DNA of 5,360 nucleotides, taken from DASQWP01 sp050697555. GTDB lineage: Bacteria; Actinomycetota; Thermoleophilia; Gaiellales; Gaiellaceae. A program made the position numbers and the translations under genes. The stretch covers positions 1-5,360 of the forward strand of contig JBOHAD010000123.1 of the NCBI GenBank assembly GCA_050697555.1, in the 5' to 3' direction. The notes under the pieces are model-generated. The model was not told the origin of the DNA and searched no databases. It was given only the letters and a program-made list of their open reading frames with translations. Shown piece after piece: positions 1 through 3,762 of the stretch. The first letter of the stretch is position 1. Every line of letters begins with the position of its first letter.

Positions 1-65
1 GGACCGTGCACGAGAACCCCGTTGGCGAGCGCCATGCCGCCGAGTCGGACCTTGGTCGTGCTCAC
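1..65 (-). CDS. DUF1385 / YqhQ-like protein, N-terminal fragment
   Basis: Only the first 21 codons and two bases are in the window; the gene continues off the left edge. The frame opens with GTG (65-63) and reads VSTTKVRLGGMALANGVLVH, followed by Gly and a partial proline codon. The GGMALANGVLVHGP segment resembles the conserved opening of DUF1385/YqhQ proteins (GGQAVxEGVMMRGP), which are predicted membrane proteins of unknown function; no membrane segment is visible yet. The GTG overlaps the TGA stop of the M20 gene by four bases (GTGA), typical of translational coupling at the end of an operon. A GGGAG lies only one base before the GTG, too close to be a normal ribosome binding site, which also favours coupling. 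The internal ATG at codon 11 would cut into the conserved motif, so the GTG is preferred. The family call rests on a short stretch. Confidence 0.6.
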   Translation of the reverse strand, partial: MSTTKVRLGGMALANGVLVHG

Positions 66-1357
66 TCTCCCAGTCTACGGGCCACGTGGACGAGGAAGCG
101 CGTGCCCAGCTCCAGGTCGTCGACCGGGATCCGCTCGTCGGCTGAGTGAACGAGACGCGCGGCCAGCTCGACGTCCATCGTCCGCATGGGAAAGAACCCG
201 TAGGCGACGGTGCCGAAGGCCTCCCGCACCCAGTGGCTGTCGGTGAAGCCGGGGAGGACGATGGGGACGAGCGCGGCGTCCGGCTCCTCGGCGCGGACGA
301 AGCTCTCGACCGCCTCCCAGAGCGGTGTTCCGAGGGGAGAGCGGGTGCCGCCCACGCCCTCGATCCACTCGAGCTCGTAGTTGTCCTCGCCGAGCCATTC
401 TCTGACGGCCCGCTCGACCTCCGACTGCGTCTGTCCCGGGAGCAGGCGGCAGTCGCACACCACCTCGCACACACCCGGAACGACGTTCCGTTGGCGGGAG
501 GCTTGGATCATGGTCGGCGACACGGTGAACGCGAGCATCGGCTCGACCAGCGCCCGCACGACCGGCTCGACCGCCGCGAGCCCTTCTCTGACGGCGGAGA
601 CGTCGGGGACGCCCCCGAGGGCGCGGAAGAACCCTTCCGTCTCGGGCAGCAGGCGTGGCTGAGGCTCGAGGCTCCCGAGACGCTCCACCAGCCGCGCCGC
701 CCGGACGAGCGCGTTGTCGGCGATCCCGGGCATGGAGGCGTGGCCACTCCGTCCGCGGACGCGGAGAAGGAACGGCGAGCTCATCTTCTCGGCGCCCGCG
801 CACAGGTAGAGGGGCCGGCCCTCGACGACGACGCGGTCGCCCCCGCCCTCGTTGATGCAGTAGTCCGTCCGCACCGCCTCGGGATGCTCGCGGCAGAGCC
901 AGGAGAGGCCGAAGTCGGCGCCCACCTCTTCGTCGGCGCAGGCGGCGAAGACGAGGTCGCCCGCCGGCCGGAACTCCTCCCGCGCCAGCGTCGCCATGGC
1001 GACGGCGCTCGCGGCGACCTGGCCCTTCATGTCGAGCGCCCCGCGGCCCCAGATGTGCTCGTCCAGGAGCTCGCCCGACCAGGGATCGAGCGACCACTCG
1101 ACCGGGTCGGCGAGCACCGTGTCGGTGTGCGAGAGGAGGAGCAGGCTCGGGCCGTCTCCGCGGCCCGGGATGCGGGCGACGAGGTTCGCCCGCTCGGGCA
1201 CGCGCGCATAGAGCTCGCAGGCGGCGCCCGCCTCCTCCAGGTAGGCGCGGAGGAGCTCGGCCGCCTGCGTCTCGTTCCCGGGTGGGTTGACGGTGTCGAG
1301 GCGGAGGAGCTCCTGGAGGAGCTCCGTCGCCTCGTCGCGGAGCGTGACCGCCGCCAA
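62..1357 (-). CDS. M20 family metallo-hydrolase (ArgE/DapE/CPG2-type)
   Basis: Predicted cytosolic two-zinc amidohydrolase of 431 residues, a usual length for the ArgE/DapE/ACY1/CPG2 group, which cleaves N-acyl amino acids or small peptides. Visible motifs, by analogy with DapE, are: SHTDT (His77 metal ligand, Asp79), WGRGALDMKG (Asp109 bridging both metals), ADEEVG (Glu143 catalytic base, Glu144 ligand), INEGG (Glu170 ligand) and HSADE near the end (His404 ligand). The lid/dimerisation domain sits at about 185-300 and contains GRSGHASMP (His206). All key residues are present, so it should be active; the substrate cannot be deduced. No signal peptide is seen. The start is inferred: the homologous region begins at about RDEATELLQELLRLDTVNPP, and the only ATG/GTG/TTG between the upstream gene and this point is the TTG at 1357-1355. 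No strong ribosome binding site precedes it. It lies 7 nt after the methyltransferase stop and overlaps the next gene by 4 nt. Confidence 0.9.
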   Translation of the reverse strand: MAAVTLRDEATELLQELLRLDTVNPPGNETQAAELLRAYLEEAGAACELYARVPERANLVARIPGRGDGPSLLLLSHTDTVLADPVEWSLDPWSGELLDEHIWGRGALDMKGQVAASAVAMATLAREEFRPAGDLVFAACADEEVGADFGLSWLCREHPEAVRTDYCINEGGGDRVVVEGRPLYLCAGAEKMSSPFLLRVRGRSGHASMPGIADNALVRAARLVERLGSLEPQPRLLPETEGFFRALGGVPDVSAVREGLAAVEPVVRALVEPMLAFTVSPTMIQASRQRNVVPGVCEVVCDCRLLPGQTQSEVERAVREWLGEDNYELEWIEGVGGTRSPLGTPLWEAVESFVRAEEPDAALVPIVLPGFTDSHWVREAFGTVAYGFFPMRTMDVELAARLVHSADERIPVDDLELGTRFLVHVARRLGE

Positions 1358-1364
1358 CTGGCGC

Positions 1365-2159
1365 CTAGCGCCTGGTTCCGAGGACGAGCACGTACGGACG
1401 CGAGTGGTGCACGCCGCCGTTCGTCCGGAAGCCCTCGTAGAGCTCCACGAAGGCGCTGCGGAACTCCTCTCGCCGTTCGGGATCGAGCGTTTCCGCCAGC
1501 GTCCGAGTGGGCCCGTACACGGTTGAGAACAGCTCCCAGACCTCCTCCCCGGAATCCCCGGTCTGAGGCGCGTCGCCTTTCTCGTAGCGCAGCTCGAAGG
1601 CCTCTCCCAGAAGCTCGGCCGCATGCGCCGTATCGCCCCAGGCGAAGGCGCTCCCGACCCCGGGCGGGGGCGGTGGCTGGAAGCGCTTCATGACGGCGAA
1701 CATCTCGACGACACCACGTTCGTGGCTCCAGCACGACATGCCGAGGCGCCCGCCGGGGCGACACACGCGGGCGAGCTCCTGGGCGACGGCAGCGTGATCG
1801 GGCGCGAAGATGACGCCGAAGCTCGAACCGACGACGTCGAAGCTCGCATCCTCGTAGGGCATGTTCTCGGCGTCGCCGACCTCGTACCGAATGTCGACTC
1901 CGTCCTCGCCGGCGAGCCGCCTCGCCGTCTCGATGAGAGCAGGCGCGAGGTCGAGGCCGACCACCTCCGCGCCCGTCCGGGCGAGCCGCGTCGCGAGGGC
2001 GCCCGTTCCCGTCGCGACGTCGAGCCCACGCTCCCCGGGCCGGGCGTCCAGCGCGCGTGCCAGGTGGTCGAGTGCGGGCGTGTAGTGCTCCGGCAACCGC
2101 TCGTACGGACCGGTGCCCCACATGACGCTCTGCTTCTGCTTCAGCTCTTCGAATCCCAT
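1365..2159 (-). CDS. Class I SAM-dependent methyltransferase (Methyltransf_11/25 type)
   Basis: Predicted cytosolic small-molecule methyltransferase of 264 residues. The Rossmann fold is clear: motif I GLDVATGTG at 45-53, the acidic end of strand beta2 at Asp70 in VVGLDLAP, a motif-II-like GDAENMPYEDASFDVV at 95-110, and RPGGRL at 134-139 (post-I/III region). An N-terminal helix with QSVMWGTGPYE (10-20) and a C-terminal half containing EEVWELFSTVYGPTRTLAE are typical of a large actinobacterial UbiE-like group of unknown substrate. A Pro run (162-166) forms a linker. Start choice: two ATGs lie six bases apart (2165 and 2159). AAGGA at 2172-2168 is 8 nt from the second but only 2 nt from the first, so the second is chosen; starting at 2165 would add Met-Asp. 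It is the first gene of the minus-strand unit and ends 7 nt before the M20 start. The substrate is unknown; a role with the M20 enzyme is only suggested by adjacency. Confidence 0.9.
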   Translation of the reverse strand: MGFEELKQKQSVMWGTGPYERLPEHYTPALDHLARALDARPGERGLDVATGTGALATRLARTGAEVVGLDLAPALIETARRLAGEDGVDIRYEVGDAENMPYEDASFDVVGSSFGVIFAPDHAAVAQELARVCRPGGRLGMSCWSHERGVVEMFAVMKRFQPPPPPGVGSAFAWGDTAHAAELLGEAFELRYEKGDAPQTGDSGEEVWELFSTVYGPTRTLAETLDPERREEFRSAFVELYEGFRTNGGVHHSRPYVLVLGTRR

Positions 2160-2167
2160 GTCCATCT

Positions 2168-2172
2168 TCCTT
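2168..2172 (-). promoter_or_regulatory. Shine-Dalgarno site of the methyltransferase gene
   Basis: AAGGA on the minus strand. It lies 8 nt before the ATG at 2159 and 2 nt before the ATG at 2165, so it decides between the two candidate starts in favour of 2159. It is the only convincing Shine-Dalgarno sequence seen before any gene in this window. Confidence 0.6.
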
Positions 2173-2226
2173 GGTCGAGGCGAGCATACTTCGCGGCGTG
2201 ACCGTCGCTCGCCTTTGGCTCGCTCC

Positions 2227-2253
2227 CGTGGGGGAAACCATGTTTCCCCCACG
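2227..2253. repeat. Perfect 12-bp inverted repeat with 3-nt loop in the divergent intergenic region
   Basis: Left arm CGTGGGGGAAAC (2227-2238), loop CAT (2239-2241), right arm GTTTCCCCCACG (2242-2253); all 12 pairs match. It lies 67 nt upstream of the methyltransferase start and 81 nt upstream of rarA, between two divergent genes. A transcription terminator is therefore not expected here, and no T-run follows on either strand. It could be an operator for a dimeric regulator, a structured 5' leader of the methyltransferase mRNA, or a copy of a dispersed intergenic palindrome. The sequence alone does not choose between these. Confidence 0.7.
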
Positions 2254-2305
2254 AACCCCCTTCTTTGATGCCGTGGAAGAACCTCCCGGTTCCCCCACAC
2301 CCCCT
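2242..2305. repeat. Two imperfect direct copies of a C-rich block
   Basis: Block A (2242-2261) is GTTTCCCCCAC, then GA, then ACCCCCT; block B (2288-2305) is GGTTCCCCCAC directly followed by ACCCCCT. The 11-mers match at 10 positions and the 7-mers are identical. The start of block A is also the right arm of the 12-bp hairpin. Between the blocks begins a small inverted repeat, GAACC-TCCC-GGTTC (2279-2292), whose right arm opens block B. This may be the decayed remains of a repeat element or duplicated protein-binding sites. Confidence 0.45.
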
Positions 2306-2309
2306 CCAC

Positions 2310-2342
2310 TCGCTCATCGGCCAGAGACTGGCCGATGAGCGA
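2310..2342. repeat. Perfect 15-bp hairpin enclosing the rarA start codon
   Basis: Left arm TCGCTCATCGGCCAG (2310-2324), loop AGA (2325-2327), right arm CTGGCCGATGAGCGA (2328-2342); all 15 pairs match. The rarA ATG (2335-2337) and most of codons 2 and 3 lie in the right arm. No Shine-Dalgarno sequence is visible between the loop and the ATG. An mRNA starting upstream of about 2310 would have its start codon buried in a GC-rich stem. As DNA, the site could be an operator for a dimeric protein. The left arm also carries a mirror-image ATGAGCGA on the minus strand. Confidence 0.75.
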
Positions 2343-3582
2343 TCTCTTCTCCGACGCCGCCGAGGAGCGGCTCGACCAGGTGGCGCCGCTTGCGGTGCGG
2401 CTACGCCCGGCGCGGCTCGAGGACTTCGTCGGCCAGGCAGGGGTCGTGGGGCCCGGCTCGGCGCTCGCGCGGGCGATCGCGGAGGACCGCGTCGGCTCGG
2501 CGATTTTCTACGGACCGCCGGGAAGCGGGAAGACGACGCTCGCGCGCATCGTCGCGGCAGCGACGGGAGCGGCCTTCGAGGAGCTCTCGGCGGTGTCCGC
2601 CTCGGTCGCGGACGTCCGCGGCGTGATCGCGCGCGCCCGCGAGCGGCTCGGCGCGAACGGGCAGCGGACGATCCTCTTCCTCGACGAGATCCACCGCTTC
2701 AACAAGGCCCAGCAGGACACCGTGCTGCCCGCCGTCGAGACCGGGCTCGTGACTCTGATCGGCGCGACGACGGAGAACCCGTACTTCGAGGTCAACTCGG
2801 CGCTCCTCTCGCGAACGCAGATCTACGAGCTGCAACCGCTGGCGGAGGAGGAGCTCACGGTCCTCGTTCGCCGTGGGGCCGACGAGCTCGGAGCCGACGT
2901 CCCGGAGGCCCTCGCCGGGCTGATCGCTCAACGGGCCGGAGGCGACGGGCGGGCGGCGCTGAACATCCTCGACCTGGCCTGGCAGACCGCCCGCTCGGAG
3001 GACCTTCCGCTCGAGGAGCGGCACGTCGAGGACGCGGCGCGCCGCCGGCCGATCGTCTACGACAAGCGCGGGGACGCGCACTACGACTTCACGTCGGCGT
3101 TCATCAAGTCCATCCGCGGCTCGGACGCGGACGCGGCCCTCTACTACCTGGCGGCGATGCTCGAAGGCGGCGAGGACCCGCGCTACGTGGCCCGCCGTCT
3201 GATCGTGCACGCCTCCGAGGACGTCGGGATGGCGGACTCGCGCGCGCTCCTCATCGCGGTCGCGGCGGCGCACGCTGTCGAGCACGTCGGCCTCCCCGAG
3301 GCGCGCCTCAACCTGGCGCACGCGACCATCTACCTCGCCCGCGCGCGGAAGTCGAACGCGGTGATCACTGCGCTCGGCGCCGCCGCGCGGGACGTCCGCG
3401 AGCACGGCGCGGCCCGCCCGCCCAAGCCGCTCCGGGACGACCACTACCGCGGAGCGAAGAAGCTCGGCCACGGCGAGGGCTACGTCTACCCCCCGAGCGA
3501 CCCCGCCGGCTACGACGTCGAATACCTCCCGGAGGAGCTCCAGGGGCGAACGTACTACGACCCCTCGGACGAGCCCGAGTAG
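2335..3582 (+). CDS. rarA: Replication-associated recombination protein A (RarA/MgsA, AAA+ ATPase)
   Basis: RarA/MgsA is the bacterial relative of yeast Mgs1 and human WRNIP1, a clamp-loader-like ATPase acting at stalled replication forks. At 415 residues it is of near-typical length. The opening MSDLFSDAAEERL is characteristic. Walker A is GPPGSGKT (60-67, Lys66), Walker B is ILFLDEIH (113-120, Asp117-Glu118) followed by RFNKAQQD, sensor 1 is GATTENP (143-149, Asn148), the arginine finger is in LLSR (Arg160) and sensor 2 is in GGDGR (Arg206). The C-terminal tetramerisation (MgsA) domain starts around YDFTSAFIKSIRGSD (250-264) and includes HASEDVGMAD. All catalytic residues are present. The start is firm: no in-frame ATG/GTG/TTG lies between the upstream stop (2266-2268) and 2335, and the family N-terminus begins here. 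No ribosome binding site is visible and the ATG lies inside a hairpin. The upstream genes diverge and the ETF gene follows after 180 nt, so it is probably monocistronic. Confidence 0.97.
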   Translation: MSDLFSDAAEERLDQVAPLAVRLRPARLEDFVGQAGVVGPGSALARAIAEDRVGSAIFYGPPGSGKTTLARIVAAATGAAFEELSAVSASVADVRGVIARARERLGANGQRTILFLDEIHRFNKAQQDTVLPAVETGLVTLIGATTENPYFEVNSALLSRTQIYELQPLAEEELTVLVRRGADELGADVPEALAGLIAQRAGGDGRAALNILDLAWQTARSEDLPLEERHVEDAARRRPIVYDKRGDAHYDFTSAFIKSIRGSDADAALYYLAAMLEGGEDPRYVARRLIVHASEDVGMADSRALLIAVAAAHAVEHVGLPEARLNLAHATIYLARARKSNAVITALGAAARDVREHGAARPPKPLRDDHYRGAKKLGHGEGYVYPPSDPAGYDVEYLPEELQGRTYYDPSDEPE

Positions 3583-3588
3583 CCATTT

Positions 3589-3623
3589 CGGGGTCAGACC
3601 CCGGCGTGTCCACGCGAGACATG
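3589..3623 (+). repeat. REP-like intergenic element, copy 1
   Basis: The unit starts with the palindrome CGGGGTCAGACCCCG (3589-3603; stem CGGGG/CCCCG with loop TCAGA). One base later comes CGTGTC (3605-3610), five bases, then GAGACATG (3616-3623). CGTGTC can pair with GACATG with one G-T wobble, giving a second hairpin. It begins 6 nt after the rarA stop codon. The GC-rich stem could slow or end transcription or protect the mRNA 3' end, but no T-run follows, so it is not a classical intrinsic terminator. Together with copy 2 it looks like a dispersed repeat. Confidence 0.65.
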
Positions 3624-3701
3624 TTCTGGGGCACGAACGCCAGCTCCATGCGCGTCGCGTGATCTTGGCACCCGGATGCGTCTCGTCCCCGGGGCCTTGT
3701 C

Positions 3702-3736
3702 CGGGGTCAGACCCCGTCGTGTCTTGGGGAGACATG
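3702..3736 (+). repeat. REP-like intergenic element, copy 2
   Basis: Same orientation and layout as copy 1: the identical 15-nt palindrome CGGGGTCAGACCCCG (3702-3716), one base, CGTGTC (3718-3723), five bases, GAGACATG (3729-3736). It matches copy 1 at 30 of 35 positions, and the differences fall in the linker base and the loop of the second hairpin. Here the second stem is longer (CGTGTCT with AGACATG, loop TGGGG), so pairing is kept while the loop varies. It lies 26 nt upstream of the ETF start. The sequence between the copies (3624-3701) has no gene that I can support. Confidence 0.65.
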
Positions 3737-3752
3737 GCGGCGCGGGTAGATT
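3724..3752 (+). promoter_or_regulatory. Possible sigma-70-type promoter of the ETF gene
   Basis: A -10-like TAGATT (3747-3752, fits TAnnnT) is preceded at 17 nt by TTGGGG (3724-3729), which matches the -35 consensus only at TTG. Transcription would begin around 3759-3763, at or just before the ATG at 3763. That would explain the lack of a Shine-Dalgarno sequence there (a leaderless or nearly leaderless mRNA). The -35 element would sit in the loop of REP-like copy 2. The prediction rests on two short hexamers. Confidence 0.35.
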
Positions 3753-3762
3753 CCACACCGCG

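Noticed and set aside
146..1693. A 515-codon plus-strand open frame antisense to the M20 and methyltransferase genes.
   Set aside because: Its translation is low-complexity and unlike any family, while the minus-strand frames carry full catalytic motif sets.
2183..2188. A minus-strand -10-like TATGCT upstream of the methyltransferase gene.
   Set aside because: No recognisable -35 lies at the right spacing and the hexamer fits only partly, so I do not call a promoter there.
2279..2292. A LexA-like box (GAAC...GTTC) upstream of rarA, which would fit an SOS-linked gene.
   Set aside because: The half-sites are separated by 6 nt, not the 4 nt of the Gram-positive/actinobacterial LexA box, and the inverted repeat fits better as GAACC-TCCC-GGTTC. 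Not supported as an SOS operator.
2141..2317. A 58-codon minus-strand ORF starting at the mirror-image ATG in the left arm of the rarA hairpin.
   Set aside because: It has no ribosome binding site, runs through the palindromes and overlaps the methyltransferase start in another frame. Its Gly-rich sequence looks like translated repeat DNA.
3589..3603. Intrinsic terminator for rarA.
   Set aside because: The stem-loop is well placed after the stop codon but no T-run follows, and the same unit recurs just upstream of the ETF gene. A repeat element explains it better, though it may still affect transcription.
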